A DNA stretch of 64,000 bases from Burkholderia plantarii (GTDB taxonomy: Bacteria; Pseudomonadota; Gammaproteobacteria; Burkholderiales; Burkholderiaceae): the NCBI RefSeq assembly GCF_001411805.1, contig NZ_CP007212.1, positions 62,001 through 126,000 on the forward strand. The letters are read 5' to 3'. Numbering within the stretch: the stretch's first letter is position 1; each line of letters begins with the position of its first letter. A program made the position numbers and the translations under genes. The notes beneath the pieces were generated by a model. It worked only from the letters and a program-made list of their open reading frames with translations. It ran no database searches and was not told the DNA's origin. Below are positions 8,780 to 23,589 of the stretch, one piece after another.

Positions 8780-9667
8780 ATGAATGCGGTAGCAAAGAAG
8801 AAGGGGCTGGGGCGCGGGCTCGAGGCCTTGCTCGGCGGCAGCGCCGACATCACCGAGGCGGTGAAGATCGAGGGCGCGCCGAACACGCTCGCGCTCGACC
8901 GGCTGCAGGCCGGCAAGTACCAGCCGCGCACGCGGATGGACGAGGGTGCGCTGCAGGAGCTGGCCGCGAGCATTCGCGCCCAGGGCGTGATGCAGCCGAT
9001 CCTGGTGCGGCCGGTCGGTGCCGACCGGTTCGAGATCATCGCCGGCGAGCGGCGCTTCCGGGCCGCGCGTCTGGCCGGCCTGACCGAGGTGCCGGTGCTC
9101 GTCAGGCAGGTGACCGACCAGGCCGCCGCGGCGATGGCGCTGATCGAGAACATCCAGCGCGAGGATCTGAATCCGCTCGAAGAGGCGCACGGCATCCAGC
9201 GTCTGCTCGACGAGTTCAACTTCACGCATGAGCAGGCCGCCGAGTCGGTCGGCCGCTCGCGCAGCGCGGTCTCGAACCTGCTGCGCCTGCTGAATCTTGC
9301 CGCGCCGGTGCAGACCATGCTGCTGGCCGGCGATCTCGACATGGGCCACGCGCGCGCGCTGCTCGCCGTGGATGCGGCGACGCAGATCACGCTCGCGCAT
9401 CAGGTGGTCAACAAGCGGCTGTCGGTGCGCGAGACCGAGAAGCTGGTCGCGCAGACCACCAAGGAAGCGCCGGCGCTGAAGGCGAAGTCGAAGGACGACG
9501 GCGGCCGCGACACGCGGCGCCTGGAGGAGGAACTGTCCGACATGCTCGCCTCGAACGTGAAGATCAAGCTGGGCCGCCGCGGGCGAGGGCAGCTGACGAT
9601 CGACTTCGGCGACCTCGACGCGCTCGAGGGCATTCTCGTGCGGTTGCGCGGCAACGTCGCGGCCTGA
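8780..9667 (+). CDS. parB: Chromosome partitioning protein ParB
   Basis: CTP-dependent DNA clamp that loads at parS and recruits ParA. It has 295 residues. The N-terminal GLGRGLEALLGG is the ParA-stimulating motif. GERRFRAARLAGL is the CTP-binding box, followed by IENIQREDLNPLEEA and a helix-turn-helix (HEQAAESVGRSRSAVSNLLRLL). The C-terminal part is the dimerisation domain. Three matching parS sites lie within 4 kb upstream. Confidence 0.98.
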   Translation: MNAVAKKKGLGRGLEALLGGSADITEAVKIEGAPNTLALDRLQAGKYQPRTRMDEGALQELAASIRAQGVMQPILVRPVGADRFEIIAGERRFRAARLAGLTEVPVLVRQVTDQAAAAMALIENIQREDLNPLEEAHGIQRLLDEFNFTHEQAAESVGRSRSAVSNLLRLLNLAAPVQTMLLAGDLDMGHARALLAVDAATQITLAHQVVNKRLSVRETEKLVAQTTKEAPALKAKSKDDGGRDTRRLEEELSDMLASNVKIKLGRRGRGQLTIDFGDLDALEGILVRLRGNVAA

Positions 9668-9681
9668 GGCGAGGGCAACCC

Positions 9682-10815
9682 ATGGTGGAACTGAGCGGGA
9701 AGAGCGCCCCCCGGCGGTGGCTCGCGTTCGTCGCGAGCGAGCCGGTGCTGTCGATCCTCGTGGTCGCGCTGATCGCGCTGCAGGTCGCGCGGCCACAGCC
9801 GGTGGCCGCGCTCGCGAGGCTCGTCGACTGGCAGACGGTAGCGACGCTGGCCGGCTTGCTGATGGTGACGAAGGCGCTCGAGATGTCGGGCTTCCTGATG
9901 TGGCTCGCGCACCGAATCGTCCAGCACGTGCGCACCGAGCGCTCGCTCGCGATGCTGCTGATCGTGTTCGCCGCGGTGCTCGCCACCTGGCTCACCAACG
10001 ACGTGGCGCTGTTCGTCGCGGTGCCGCTCGTCGTCTCGCTGCAGAAACTCGCGCCGCTGCCGTTCAAGCGGCTCGTGATCTGCCTCGCGATCGCGGTCAA
10101 CGCCGGTTCGATCGCGACGCCGCTCGGCAATCCGCAGAACCTGTTTCTCTGGCAGCGCAGTGGTGCGTCATTTGGTCGCTTCATCCTCGAACTGGGCCCG
10201 CTCGCGCTGATGACGATGGCGATGCTGCTCTTTCTGGCGGCTTGCTGGTTCCGTTCAAAACCCCTCGATTTTTCCGGGGATCGCGAGCCGCATCCGGTGC
10301 GCCGGCCGCTCGCGATCGCGGCCGCGCTGCTGTTCGCCGGCTTCGTGGCGGCGGCCGACGCACACTACGCGGTGCCGGGCGTGATCGTGGTCGCCGTGAT
10401 GCTCGGCGTGCTCCGACGCGAGGCGGTGCTGCGCATCGATTGGCTGCTGCTGCTGATCTTCGTGCTGATGTTCGTGGTGCTGCGCGGTGCGGCGGCGCTG
10501 CCCGCGGTCCACGACACGCTCGCGCGGCTCGGCCTGGACGTGCCGCTGCGCCTTTACACGGCGGGCGCGGTGCTGTCGCAGGGCATCAGCAACGTGCCGG
10601 CGGCGATCCTGCTCTCGGAGTTCAGCGGCGACTGGCGCGCGCTCGCGTTCGGCGTGAGCGTCGGCGGCTTCGGCTTCGCGATCGGTTCGCTCGCGAACCT
10701 GATCGCGGTGCGGCTCGCGAAGGCGCCCGGCATCTGGCTGCCGTTCCACCTCGTCTGCGTGCCGTTCGGCCTCGCCGCGTTCGCGGCGGGCGCCGCCTGG
10801 CTGCGCTGGTTCTAA
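9682..10815 (+). CDS. Membrane transporter of the ArsB/citrate-Na+ (ion transporter superfamily) type
   Basis: 377 residues, almost entirely hydrophobic, with about ten predicted membrane segments. The stretch TWLTNDVALFVAVPLVVSL, the repeated inverted-topology feel (ISNVPAAILLSEFS in the second half) and AIAVNAGSIATPLGNPQNL are characteristic of the ArsB/CitM anion-transporter fold. It starts 14 bp after parB, so it may be cotranscribed. A downstream gap with the ATP synthase promoter separates it from atpI. Arsenite, dicarboxylate or another anion are all possible substrates; none can be assigned. Confidence 0.75.
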   Translation: MVELSGKSAPRRWLAFVASEPVLSILVVALIALQVARPQPVAALARLVDWQTVATLAGLLMVTKALEMSGFLMWLAHRIVQHVRTERSLAMLLIVFAAVLATWLTNDVALFVAVPLVVSLQKLAPLPFKRLVICLAIAVNAGSIATPLGNPQNLFLWQRSGASFGRFILELGPLALMTMAMLLFLAACWFRSKPLDFSGDREPHPVRRPLAIAAALLFAGFVAAADAHYAVPGVIVVAVMLGVLRREAVLRIDWLLLLIFVLMFVVLRGAAALPAVHDTLARLGLDVPLRLYTAGAVLSQGISNVPAAILLSEFSGDWRALAFGVSVGGFGFAIGSLANLIAVRLAKAPGIWLPFHLVCVPFGLAAFAAGAAWLRWF

Positions 10816-10975
10816 CGGACTGCGGGTCGCGCCGCAGCCGGCGCGAGCCGGATCGAAACGGTTTTGAAAGGCGAAGCAGAAACAGACCTTACAACTGTTG
10901 TCTGTCGTCGAAAATTCACGCGATTTTGTTCGACTCGAACGTCGTTTCCGTGGTGTTTTTGTCTCGTGCAAAACC

Positions 10976-11004
10976 TTGAATCGCCTGCGGGTATCGCTTA
11001 CAAT
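10976..11004 (+). promoter_or_regulatory. Sigma-70 promoter of the ATP synthase operon
   Basis: TTGAAT (10976-10981), a 17-bp spacer and TACAAT (10999-11004): one mismatch from consensus in the -10 and two in the -35. It is about 80 bp upstream of atpI, in a 250-bp intergenic stretch that is AT-richer than the flanks, which fits a strong constitutive promoter. Confidence 0.8.
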
Positions 11005-11084
11005 CGCTCGGATTTGTTAGCACGGCAGCCCTGAAAGCCTATGGAAAGCTGACGGGAAGAAAAGCGAATTTGCGGAAGATTGCG

Positions 11085-12618
<1,534 letters not shown>

Positions 12619-12657
12619 GCGCGCCGGACCCACGAGTCTTCGTTTTTCGTTTTTTAA

Positions 12658-12963
<306 letters not shown>

Positions 12964-13096
12964 GGTTCCCCGGAAATGTTGCGCCCGCACCGAAGGTGAG
13001 GGGCGCAGGGCGGAACGGAGACCGGGCGCTGATCGGCTGCAATCGATGAGCGCCTTACCGTTTCATTTTCCCGGAATAGCAGACTAAGGAAACACC

Positions 13097-13567
13097 GTGA
13101 ATCTCAACGCAACCCTGTTTGCGCAGCTGGTCGTGTTCCTGATCCTCGCGTGGTTCACGATGAAGTTCGTGTGGCCGCCGCTGATCAATGCACTCGACGA
13201 GCGCGCGAAGAAGATCGCCGACGGCCTGGCCGCAGCGGAAAAGGGCAAGGCGGAACTCGAGGCCGCGCACCAGCGCGCCGACCAGGAACTCGCGCAAGCC
13301 CGCACCGACGGCCAGCAACGCATCGCCGACGCTGAAAAGCGCGCGCTCGCCGTCGCCGAAGAAATCAAGGCGAACGCGCAGGCCGAAGCGGCCCGCATCA
13401 TCGCGCAAGCCAAGGCCGACGCCGAACAGCAAGTCGTGAAGGCCCGTGAAGCGCTGCGCGCCGACGTTGCCACGCTCGCCGTCAAGGGCGCCGAACAGAT
13501 CCTGAAGCGCGAAGTCGACCAGACGGCCCATGCCGAACTGCTGAATCAACTGAAAGCCGAGCTCTGA
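13097..13567 (+). CDS. atpF: ATP synthase F0 subunit b
   Basis: Peripheral-stalk subunit, 156 residues. One N-terminal membrane helix ([23 protein letters not shown]) is followed by a long Ala/Glu/Lys-rich coiled coil that dimerises and reaches F1. Lies 133 bp after atpE and 2 bp before atpH. Confidence 0.97.
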   Translation: MNLNATLFAQLVVFLILAWFTMKFVWPPLINALDERAKKIADGLAAAEKGKAELEAAHQRADQELAQARTDGQQRIADAEKRALAVAEEIKANAQAEAARIIAQAKADAEQQVVKAREALRADVATLAVKGAEQILKREVDQTAHAELLNQLKAEL

Positions 13568-13569
13568 TC

Positions 13570-14109
13570 ATGGCCGAATTTGCAACCATCGCCCGCCCTT
13601 ACGCAGAAGCGCTGTTCCGCGTGGCCGAGGCTGGTGACATCGCCGCCTGGTCCACGCTCGTCGAGGCGCTGGCCCAGGTTGCGCAACTGCCCGAAGTGAA
13701 GTCTGTCGCATCGAGCCCGAAGGTGGCGCGCGAGCAGATCGTCGAGCTGCTGCTCGCCGCGGTGAAGTCGCCGCTCGCGGACAGCGCGGAAGCGAAGAAC
13801 TTCGTGCGGATGCTGGTCGACAATCACCGCATCGTGCTGCTGCCGGAAATCGCCGTGCAATTCGACGAACTGAAGAACGCGCGCGAAGGCGCCGCCGACG
13901 TGCAGATCGTCAGCGCGTTCCCGCTCGAGGGCGTCCCGCTCGCCGAGCTCGTCGCGAGTCTCGAACGCAAGTTCGGGCGCAAGCTGAAGGCCACCGTCGA
14001 GATCGACGCGTCGCTGATCGGCGGCGTGCGCGTGACGGTCGGCGACGAAGTGCTCGATACCTCGGTGCGCGCGCGGCTGGCCAGCATGCAGGCTGCCTTG
14101 ACGGCCTGA
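13570..14109 (+). CDS. atpH: ATP synthase F1 subunit delta
   Basis: Links the b stalk to the top of the alpha3beta3 head. It has 179 residues, opening with [16 protein letters not shown], the usual delta signature. The C-terminus has [20 protein letters not shown], the other conserved block. Nearly abuts atpF. Confidence 0.97.
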   Translation: MAEFATIARPYAEALFRVAEAGDIAAWSTLVEALAQVAQLPEVKSVASSPKVAREQIVELLLAAVKSPLADSAEAKNFVRMLVDNHRIVLLPEIAVQFDELKNAREGAADVQIVSAFPLEGVPLAELVASLERKFGRKLKATVEIDASLIGGVRVTVGDEVLDTSVRARLASMQAALTA

Positions 14110-14149
14110 GCGCGGCTGCCGGCAACAGAATTGAACATCAGGAGCGAAT

Positions 14150-15691
<1,542 letters not shown>

Positions 15692-15759
15692 TCCGCGAGG
15701 GACACCCTGAAGCGGTGCGGCGCGCGTAGCGCCGTGCCGCTTCGGTCAAGGAGCAAGCA

Positions 15760-16638
15760 ATGGCTGGAATGAAGGAAATTCGCGGCAAGATCAAGAGCGT
15801 GCAGAACACGCGCAAGATCACCAAGGCGATGGAGATGGTCGCGGCATCGAAGATGCGCCGCGCGCAGGAACGCATGCGCGCAGCCCGTCCGTATGCCGAC
15901 AAGGTCCGCGCGATCGCCGCGCACATGAGCCGCGCGAACCCCGAGTACCGCCACCCGTTCATGGTGGCGAACGACGAGGCGAAGACGGCGGGCCTGATCC
16001 TCGTGACGACCGACAAGGGTCTGTGCGGCGGCCTGAACACCAACGTGCTGCGCGCGACGGTGAACAAGCTGAAGGAACTCGAGAAGCAGGGCCAGAAGTT
16101 CGAAGCCACCGCGATCGGCGGCAAGGGCCTCGGCTTCCTGAACCGCTTCGGCGGCAAGGTGATCTCGCAGGTCGTCCAGCTCGGCGACACGCCGCACCTC
16201 GACAAGCTGATCGGCGCCGTGAAGGTCCAGCTCGACCTGTACTCGGAAGGCAAGCTGTCGGCCGTGTACATCGCCTACACGCGCTTCATCAACACGATGA
16301 AGCAGGAAGCGGTGATCGAGCAGCTGCTGCCGCTCGCGGCCGATCACTTCGAGAACGGCGCGGACGGCACGCCCTCGACCTCGTGGGACTACATCTACGA
16401 GCCGGATGCGCAGGCGGTGGTCGACGAACTGCTGGTGCGCTACGTCGAGGCGCTCGTCTATCAGGCCGTGGCGGAAAACATGGCGTCCGAGCAATCGGCG
16501 CGAATGGTCGCGATGAAGGCTGCGTCCGACAATGCGAAGACCGTGATCAGCGAGCTTCAGCTGTCGTACAACAAGAGCCGGCAGGCCGCGATCACGAAGG
16601 AGCTGTCGGAGATCGTCGGCGGTGCCGCCGCGGTGTAA
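15760..16638 (+). CDS. atpG: ATP synthase F1 subunit gamma
   Basis: Central rotor shaft, 292 residues. The N-terminal helix [21 protein letters not shown] and the C-terminal helix ending in [21 protein letters not shown] form the antiparallel coiled coil inside alpha3beta3. [10 protein letters not shown] is the conserved mid-motif. Confidence 0.98.
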   Translation: MAGMKEIRGKIKSVQNTRKITKAMEMVAASKMRRAQERMRAARPYADKVRAIAAHMSRANPEYRHPFMVANDEAKTAGLILVTTDKGLCGGLNTNVLRATVNKLKELEKQGQKFEATAIGGKGLGFLNRFGGKVISQVVQLGDTPHLDKLIGAVKVQLDLYSEGKLSAVYIAYTRFINTMKQEAVIEQLLPLAADHFENGADGTPSTSWDYIYEPDAQAVVDELLVRYVEALVYQAVAENMASEQSARMVAMKAASDNAKTVISELQLSYNKSRQAAITKELSEIVGGAAAV

Positions 16639-18105
<1,467 letters not shown>

Positions 18106-18264
18106 GGGTGAAGTGAGTCGCTTGCGCGGGCAGGCGTCGGGGCGCATCGCGGCAGGTGCGCGGTCGATCCCGGTGCCGCCCGCGCGACACGCAACACGCT
18201 CAACCCGCCGTGCATGGGACGGGGCGAGACGCTCAGGCGCCGCGCTTCGTCGACAGGAGTCGAT

Positions 18265-18690
18265 ATGGCAACCATCAAAGTAGACGTCGTCAGCGCGGAA
18301 GAGGAAATCTTCTCGGGCCAGGCGAAGTTCGTCGCGCTGCCGGGCGAATCGGGTGAACTGGGCATTCTGCCCGGCCACACGCCGCTCATCACCCGGATTC
18401 GTCCGGGCGCGGTGCGCATCGAGTCCGAAGCCGGCGCCGACGAGTTCGTGTTCGTCGCCGGCGGCATTCTCGAAGTGCAGCCGGGCGCGGTCACCGTGCT
18501 CGCCGACACCGCGATCCGCGGCCGCGACCTCGACGCCGCCAAGGCCGAGGAAGCGAAGCGTCGCGCCGAGGAAACGCTGCAGAACGCGAAGTCGGACATC
18601 GATCTCGCCAAGGCGCAGTCGGAACTCGCGACCGCGATGGCGCAGCTCGAGGCGATCCAGCGTCTCGCGAAGATCCGCAGCAAGAACTGA
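18265..18690 (+). CDS. atpC: ATP synthase F1 subunit epsilon
   Basis: Rotor-foot and inhibitory subunit, 141 residues. The N-terminal beta-sandwich ([33 protein letters not shown]) and two-helix C-terminal hairpin are both visible. The ATG is placed by AGGAG eight bases upstream. It follows a 159-bp gap after atpD, longer than the other gaps in the operon, in which no gene or clear signal is seen. Confidence 0.97.
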   Translation: MATIKVDVVSAEEEIFSGQAKFVALPGESGELGILPGHTPLITRIRPGAVRIESEAGADEFVFVAGGILEVQPGAVTVLADTAIRGRDLDAAKAEEAKRRAEETLQNAKSDIDLAKAQSELATAMAQLEAIQRLAKIRSKN

Positions 18691-18723
18691 CGCACGTCGG
18701 CGCCTCGCGCGTCGGCAGGAAGA

Positions 18724-18748
18724 AGCAGCCTTCGGGCTGCTTTTTTTT
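18724..18748 (+). terminator. Terminator of the ATP synthase operon
   Basis: GCAGCC-TTCG-GGCTGC stem-loop with a UUCG-type tetraloop followed by eight T residues, 34 bp after the atpC stop. Confidence 0.95.
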
Positions 18749-18896
18749 CGCCCGCGCTTTTCGGCATGCATCCCGACGCACGTCCCGGCCGCGCCGCGAA
18801 GCTTGTCGCGCATCGTCCTGCCCGCGCTAACCCCGATGTCGGGCGAGGGGCGGCGGGTGCAGAATGGGCCGCTCATCCTGCGCGCGTGGAGACGGC

Positions 18897-20678
18897 ATGG
18901 CGACGATGGCGGCGGCGACGACTGGCGGTGATGGCGCGGTGGACGATGCCGACGGCGCGCGGATCGCGCCGTGCGACGGCCTCTCGTATGTGCGCGGCGC
19001 GACTGACGTGCCGCTCAGCCACGCGACCGTCGGCGCGTTCCTGGCCGACACGATCGCGCGCTTTCCCGACCGACCGGCCGTGGTGTCCCGCGAGCAGGGC
19101 GTGCGCTGGAGCTGGCGCGAGTTCGGCGACGAGGTCGATGCGCTGGCCGCCGCGCTGGTCGCGCTCGGCATCGCGCCGGGCGAGCGCGTCGGGATCTGGG
19201 CGCCGAACCGGGTCGAGTGGCTGCTCACGCAGTTCGCCACCGCGCGGATCGGTGCGATCCTCGTCAACATCAATCCCGCTTACCGGCTCGCCGAACTCGA
19301 CTACGCGCTGAACCAGGTCGGCTGCAAGGTGCTGATCGCGGCCGAGTCGTTCAAGTCCTCGCAATACACGCAGATGCTGCGCACGCTGCTGCCCGAGCTG
19401 GACAGCCAGATGCCGGGCTCGCTGCGCTGCGCGCGCGTGCCGTCGCTGCGCGCGATCGTGTCGATGAGCGCTGAGGCGCCGGCCGGCATGTTCCGCTTCG
19501 ACGAGGTGCTGGCGCAGGGCCGCGCGCAGCGCACGCGGGCGGCGCTCGACGTGCTCGGCGCCGGGCTCGCGCAGACCGATCCGATCAACATCCAGTTCAC
19601 GAGCGGCACCACCGGCAGCCCGAAGGGCGCCACGCTCACGCATCGCAACATCGTCAATAACGCGATCGCGATCGCCCACGTGATGCACCTGACCGAGCAG
19701 GACGCGCTCTGCATCCCGGTGCCGCTCTATCACTGCTTCGGGATGGTGCTGGCGGCGCTGGCCTGCGTGTCGGTGGGCGCGAAGATGGTGTTCCCGGGCG
19801 CCGCGTTCGATCCGCTCGCGACGCTCGAGGCCGTGCAGGCCGAACGCTGCACCGCGCTGCACGGCGTGCCGACCATGTTCATCGCCGAGCTCGACCATCC
19901 CGAGTTCGGCCGCTTCGACCTGTCCACGCTGCGCACCGGCATCATGGCCGGCTCGCCGTGCCCGATCGAGACCATGAAGCGCGTGGTTGCCGAGATGCAC
20001 ATGACGGAGGTCACGATCGCCTACGGCATGACGGAGACGAGCCCGGTCTCCTTCCAGAGCACCACCACCGATTCGCTCGAGAAGCGCACCACCACGGTGG
20101 GCCGGATCCAGCCGCACCTGGAGGCGAAGATCATCGATGCGGCGGGCGCGATCGTACCGGTGGGCGAGACGGGCGAACTCTGCACGCGCGGCTATTCGGT
20201 GATGTCGGGCTACTGGCACGACGGCGCGGGCGATGGCGGCGACGCGCTCACGCGCGCGGCGATCGTCGACGGCTGGATGCATACGGGCGACCTCGCCACG
20301 TTCGACGAGGAAGGCTTCTGCAACATCGTCGGGCGCCTCAAGGACATGCTGATCCGCGGCGGCGAGAACATCTATCCGCGCGAGATCGAGGAATTCCTGT
20401 TCCGCCATCCGAAGATCCAGAGCGCGCAGGTGTTCGGCGTGCCCGATGCGAAGTACGGCGAGGAGGTGTGCGCGTGGGTGGTGCTGCGCGCCGGCGAGAC
20501 GCTCGACGCGGAAGGCCTGCGCGAGTTCTGCCGCGGGCAGATCGCGCACTACAAGGTGCCGCGCTACGTGCGCTTCGTGGAGGCGCTGCCGATGACCGTG
20601 ACGGGCAAGGTGCAGAAGTTCGTGATGCGCGAGGCGATGATCGACGAACTCGGGCTGGCGGTGCAGAAAACGGCCTGA
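18897..20678 (+). CDS. Acyl-CoA synthetase (AMP-forming), fatty-acid--CoA ligase family
   Basis: Activates a carboxylic acid to its CoA thioester via an acyl-adenylate. 593 residues from ATG 18897; a further in-frame ATG at 18864 is possible. The AMP-binding P-loop is [16 protein letters not shown], the adenylate motif is YGMTETSP, and [21 protein letters not shown] plus the C-terminal [10 protein letters not shown] (catalytic Lys) are intact. It resembles medium/long-chain FadD-like ligases used in beta-oxidation more than acetyl-CoA synthetase, but substrate chain length is not decidable. Stands alone between the atp terminator and a convergent RNA terminator. Confidence 0.9.
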   Translation: MATMAAATTGGDGAVDDADGARIAPCDGLSYVRGATDVPLSHATVGAFLADTIARFPDRPAVVSREQGVRWSWREFGDEVDALAAALVALGIAPGERVGIWAPNRVEWLLTQFATARIGAILVNINPAYRLAELDYALNQVGCKVLIAAESFKSSQYTQMLRTLLPELDSQMPGSLRCARVPSLRAIVSMSAEAPAGMFRFDEVLAQGRAQRTRAALDVLGAGLAQTDPINIQFTSGTTGSPKGATLTHRNIVNNAIAIAHVMHLTEQDALCIPVPLYHCFGMVLAALACVSVGAKMVFPGAAFDPLATLEAVQAERCTALHGVPTMFIAELDHPEFGRFDLSTLRTGIMAGSPCPIETMKRVVAEMHMTEVTIAYGMTETSPVSFQSTTTDSLEKRTTTVGRIQPHLEAKIIDAAGAIVPVGETGELCTRGYSVMSGYWHDGAGDGGDALTRAAIVDGWMHTGDLATFDEEGFCNIVGRLKDMLIRGGENIYPREIEEFLFRHPKIQSAQVFGVPDAKYGEEVCAWVVLRAGETLDAEGLREFCRGQIAHYKVPRYVRFVEALPMTVTGKVQKFVMREAMIDELGLAVQKTA

Positions 20679-20703
20679 AAAATGCCGGTTGCGTTTTCTG
20701 CGG

Positions 20704-20917
20704 ACGAAAAAAAGCGGGCTTAAGAGCCCGCTAAAAACCACACGCTACGGGGTTAGCGCGAGGAGACCAAAGGTGGAACGCAATCGGCGTGGGCCGATCA
20801 CGATTCCAACAGGGATGCCCCTGATAAGGGATTCGGCGCAAGGCCGACGGACTATTAAAGTGCATCGCATCCGCTCACACGCCGCACTAGAAAGACCACA
20901 TCCGTGTTGAAACCGTG
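20704..20917 (-). ncRNA. Probable structured small RNA (no family recognised)
   Basis: On the minus strand this stretch folds into successive hairpins: CGGC/GCCG near 20845, CCCT/AGGG near 20825, a long stem TGGAA..ATCGGC/GCCGAT..TTCCA (20772-20810), CGCTA/TAGCG near 20743-20760, and finally GCGGGCT/AGCCCGC with seven T residues (terminator, 20706-20731). A CACAAT -10-like box at 20929-20924 would start transcription near 20917, giving about 210 nt. No protein-coding potential is apparent, and the open frame across it has no good start. It does not resemble tmRNA, SRP RNA or RNase P; I could not align it to 6S RNA. The terminator is nearly symmetric and could also end the acyl-CoA synthetase transcript. 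Confidence 0.5.
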
Positions 20918-20951
20918 AGAGCCATTGTGGGCGAATTGGGAAAGTAGCGCG

Positions 20952-20976
20952 GTAACAAAGTGTATCAGGTTGTAAC
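20952..20976 (-). promoter_or_regulatory. Triple 10-bp-phased GTTAC repeat upstream of the putative small RNA
   Basis: Reading the minus strand, GTTACAACCT, GATACACTTT and GTTACC follow one another at exact 10-bp spacing. Direct half-sites one helical turn apart are the typical layout for OmpR/CpxR-family response regulators. The repeat sits about 25-50 bp upstream of the CACAAT -10-like box, where the -35 is poor, as in activator-dependent promoters. The cognate regulator is not in the window. Confidence 0.45.
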
Positions 20977-20977
20977 G

Positions 20978-21398
20978 CCCGCCAGATAAGGCTCTCCGGG
21001 ATTTTTTACCCCTTGGGCAGGGGGCTCTCGGCGTCATTTTTACCACATTTTCCCGACGGCTTTCTGTGCTCGATTATCCACTCTCATGCGATGCGTCTCA
21101 TTTGACGAAAGTTATGATTTCATGCGTTTTGATATTGCATCATTTGTCGGATCGAAACAATTGAATTAAGTGATGACGTGATTAAGGGCGTGCCGGCAGG
21201 TAATCGCGCGACGGCGTGGTCGGGCGGTCGGACCAATTCGATCGCAACGGTGAGGATTCGGCCGGCGATCGTGCCGCCAAATTTGCCGGGTAGCGGCGCC
21301 GCGCGGGCGGAAACGGCGTTCGACGGGGCGCGGCGGTGTCCCGGGTTTGCGGCCGCCGGATGCCTCCTCGCGGGGCCGCCGCACGGGGCCGCCGCGGC
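20978..21398. other. Intergenic region between the small RNA promoter and pheC
   Basis: About 420 bp with no supportable gene. 21040-21180 is AT-rich and contains TTATCCACT (21074-21082), one base from a DnaA box. The remainder up to the pheC stop is GC-rich and featureless to my eye. Confidence 0.5.
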
Positions 21399-22301
21399 TC
21401 ATTTCAGCCATTTGTCCGTAATGGACTGAAATTCGCCGCTCTCGCGCGCGAGATGCAGCCACTGATCGACGTACTGCTGGAACACCACGTCGCCGCGCGG
21501 CAGCATGTAGGCCTTCTCGCCGAACTGGAACGGCTGGTCGGGATGGACCGAGCAGAGCCCCGGGTTGAGCTTCTGCTGCCAGCGGGTTTCGGACGCGTCG
21601 GTCACCATCACGTCCGCGTGGCCGTCGAGGATCTGCCGGAAGATCGTCACGTTGTCGGGATGGACCGTCAGGTTCGCGTGCGACAGGAACTGCCGAGCAA
21701 AACGCTCGTTGGTGCCGCCCGGGTTCACGATCACGCGCGTCGAGGGCTGGTCGATCTGCGCGACGGTGCGGTAGCGGTCGACGTCGGCGCACCGCACGAT
21801 CGGCGTCTTGCCGTCCTGCAGGGTCGGGCGCGTGAAGAACGCGCGCTTCTGGCGGTCGAGCGTGGTCGAAATGCCGCCGACCGCGACGTCGCATTTTGCG
21901 ATGAAGTCGTCGGTCAGCGTGCGCCAGCTGGTCTTGACGAACTCGGCCCGCACGCCGAGCGAGCGCGCGAGCGACTCGGCCAGGTCGACGTCGATGCCCT
22001 CGAAGCGGCCGTCGGGCCGATAGTAGGAGTAGGGACGGTAGTCGCCGGTGGTGCAGATGCGCAGCGTGCCGCGCGCCAGCACCGCGTCGAGCCGCGAGGC
22101 GGGCGCGGCGACGCCGGTGGCGCCGGGGGCGTCGGTCGCGTCCGCGGCCAGCGCCGACGGCGAGCCGAAGACTGCGGCGCCGGCCAGCGCAAGCGCGACG
22201 GCCGGCGCCGCGAGGAACCGGGGCCGCGCCTGGGCCGGGCGATGCGGGCGACGCGCATGACGCGCGCGGTGGATGAAGCGCTGGGAGCGGACGAACGGCA
22301 T
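21399..22301 (-). CDS. pheC: Periplasmic cyclohexadienyl (prephenate/arogenate) dehydratase, PheC type
   Basis: Converts prephenate to phenylpyruvate or arogenate to phenylalanine; the fold is that of a type-3 solute-binding protein. 300 residues. An Arg-rich start precedes a hydrophobic signal segment ending near GSPSALAA (about 54). The mature part matches the PheC pattern closely: LRICTTGDYRPYSY, DFIAKCDVAVGGIS, IVNPGGTNERFA, NVTIFRQILDGHADVMVTDA and FGEKAYMLPR. These catalytic-site segments separate PheC from transport receptors, although an amino-acid-binding receptor is the alternative. Transcribed divergently from hemE; no ABC permease or ATPase adjoins it, which supports an enzyme. 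Confidence 0.85.
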   Translation of the reverse strand: MPFVRSQRFIHRARHARRPHRPAQARPRFLAAPAVALALAGAAVFGSPSALAADATDAPGATGVAAPASRLDAVLARGTLRICTTGDYRPYSYYRPDGRFEGIDVDLAESLARSLGVRAEFVKTSWRTLTDDFIAKCDVAVGGISTTLDRQKRAFFTRPTLQDGKTPIVRCADVDRYRTVAQIDQPSTRVIVNPGGTNERFARQFLSHANLTVHPDNVTIFRQILDGHADVMVTDASETRWQQKLNPGLCSVHPDQPFQFGEKAYMLPRGDVVFQQYVDQWLHLARESGEFQSITDKWLK

Positions 22302-22494
22302 CGAGGTCTCCGGAGGGCCGGCCGCGCCGGCCGGTTCGATGGATGTCGGGATCAGGGCGGCGGGCGAACCCGCCGGCCCGTGATGATAGCGGTGCGTGGG
22401 GGCATGGCGGGCCGCCCGGCGCGACGCGCTCGCACGGTTCCGGGCGGCTGCTCCGGTAGAATGCCCGTTTGCTCACGCTCCCTCGCTCTCCACC

Positions 22495-23589
22495 GTGGCT
22501 CATAACCTGCTCAACGACACCTTCCTGCGCGCGCTGCTGCGCCAGCCGACCGACTACACGCCGATCTGGCTGATGCGCCAGGCGGGCCGTTATCTGCCGG
22601 AATACAACGCCACCCGCTCGCGCGCCGGCAGTTTCCTCGGGCTCGCGAAGAACCCGGCATATGCGACGGAAGTGACGCTGCAGCCGCTCGAACGCTATCC
22701 GCTCGACGCGGCGATCCTGTTCTCCGACATCCTGACGATCCCCGACGCGATGGGGCTCGGCCTCGAGTTCCAGGCCGGCGAGGGGCCGAAGTTCGCGCAT
22801 CCGGTGCGCACCGAGGCCGACGTCGCGCGCCTCGCGGTGCCCGACATCGGCGCGACGCTCGGCTACGTGACCGACGCGGTGCGCGAGATCCGCCGCGCGC
22901 TGACCGACGCGCAGGGGCGCCAGCGCGTGCCGCTGATCGGCTTCTCGGGCAGCCCGTGGACGCTCGCCTGCTACATGGTGGAAGGCGGTGGCTCCGACGA
23001 TTTCCGCACGGTGAAGTCGATGGCCTACGCGCGGCCCGACCTGATGCAGCGCATCCTCGACGTGAACGTCGACGCGGTGGCCGCCTACCTCAACGCGCAG
23101 ATCGAAGCGGGCGCGCAGGCCGTGATGATCTTCGACACCTGGGGCGGCGCGCTGGCCGACGGCGCCTACCAGCGGCTCTCGCTCGACCCGATCCGCCGCG
23201 TCGTCGCGCAGCTCAAGCGCGAACACGACGGTGAGCGCGTGCCGGTGATCACCTTCACCAAGGGCGGCGGGCTCTGGCTCGAGGACATCGCCGCCAGCGG
23301 CGTGGACGCGGTCGGCCTCGACTGGACCGTCAACCTCGGCCGCGCGCGCGAGCGCGTGGGCGGCAGCGTGGCGCTGCAGGGGAACATCGATCCGTCGATC
23401 CTGTTCGCGCCGCCGGCGACGATCCGCATGGAAGCGCGCGCGGTGCTCGACAGCTACGGCAACCATCCGGGCCACGTGTTCAACCTCGGCCACGGGATTT
23501 CGCAGTTCACGCCGCCCGAGCACGTCGCGGAACTCGTCGACGAAGTGCATCGGCACAGCAGGACGCTGCGCGCGGGCTCGCTGGGCTGA
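22495..23589 (+). CDS. hemE: Uroporphyrinogen decarboxylase HemE
   Basis: Haem-pathway enzyme turning uroporphyrinogen III into coproporphyrinogen III by four decarboxylations. 364 residues. The start is a GTG at 22495, giving (M)[16 protein letters not shown], the usual N-terminus; no upstream in-frame ATG fits. Hallmarks: [15 protein letters not shown] near residue 23, [17 protein letters not shown], and [15 protein letters not shown] near the end. Followed by a 464-bp noncoding stretch with DnaA boxes. Confidence 0.97.
   Translation: MAHNLLNDTFLRALLRQPTDYTPIWLMRQAGRYLPEYNATRSRAGSFLGLAKNPAYATEVTLQPLERYPLDAAILFSDILTIPDAMGLGLEFQAGEGPKFAHPVRTEADVARLAVPDIGATLGYVTDAVREIRRALTDAQGRQRVPLIGFSGSPWTLACYMVEGGGSDDFRTVKSMAYARPDLMQRILDVNVDAVAAYLNAQIEAGAQAVMIFDTWGGALADGAYQRLSLDPIRRVVAQLKREHDGERVPVITFTKGGGLWLEDIAASGVDAVGLDWTVNLGRARERVGGSVALQGNIDPSILFAPPATIRMEARAVLDSYGNHPGHVFNLGHGISQFTPPEHVAELVDEVHRHSRTLRAGSLG

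Noticed and set aside
20704..20917. Assignment of the structured RNA to 6S, tmRNA, SRP or RNase P RNA
   Set aside because: None of the signature sequences of tmRNA, SRP or RNase P is present, and I could not align it to 6S RNA by eye.
20855..21046. 63-residue minus-strand frame near the putative small RNA
   Set aside because: It crosses the presumed promoter and regulatory repeat, has no ribosome site, and shows no recognisable domain.
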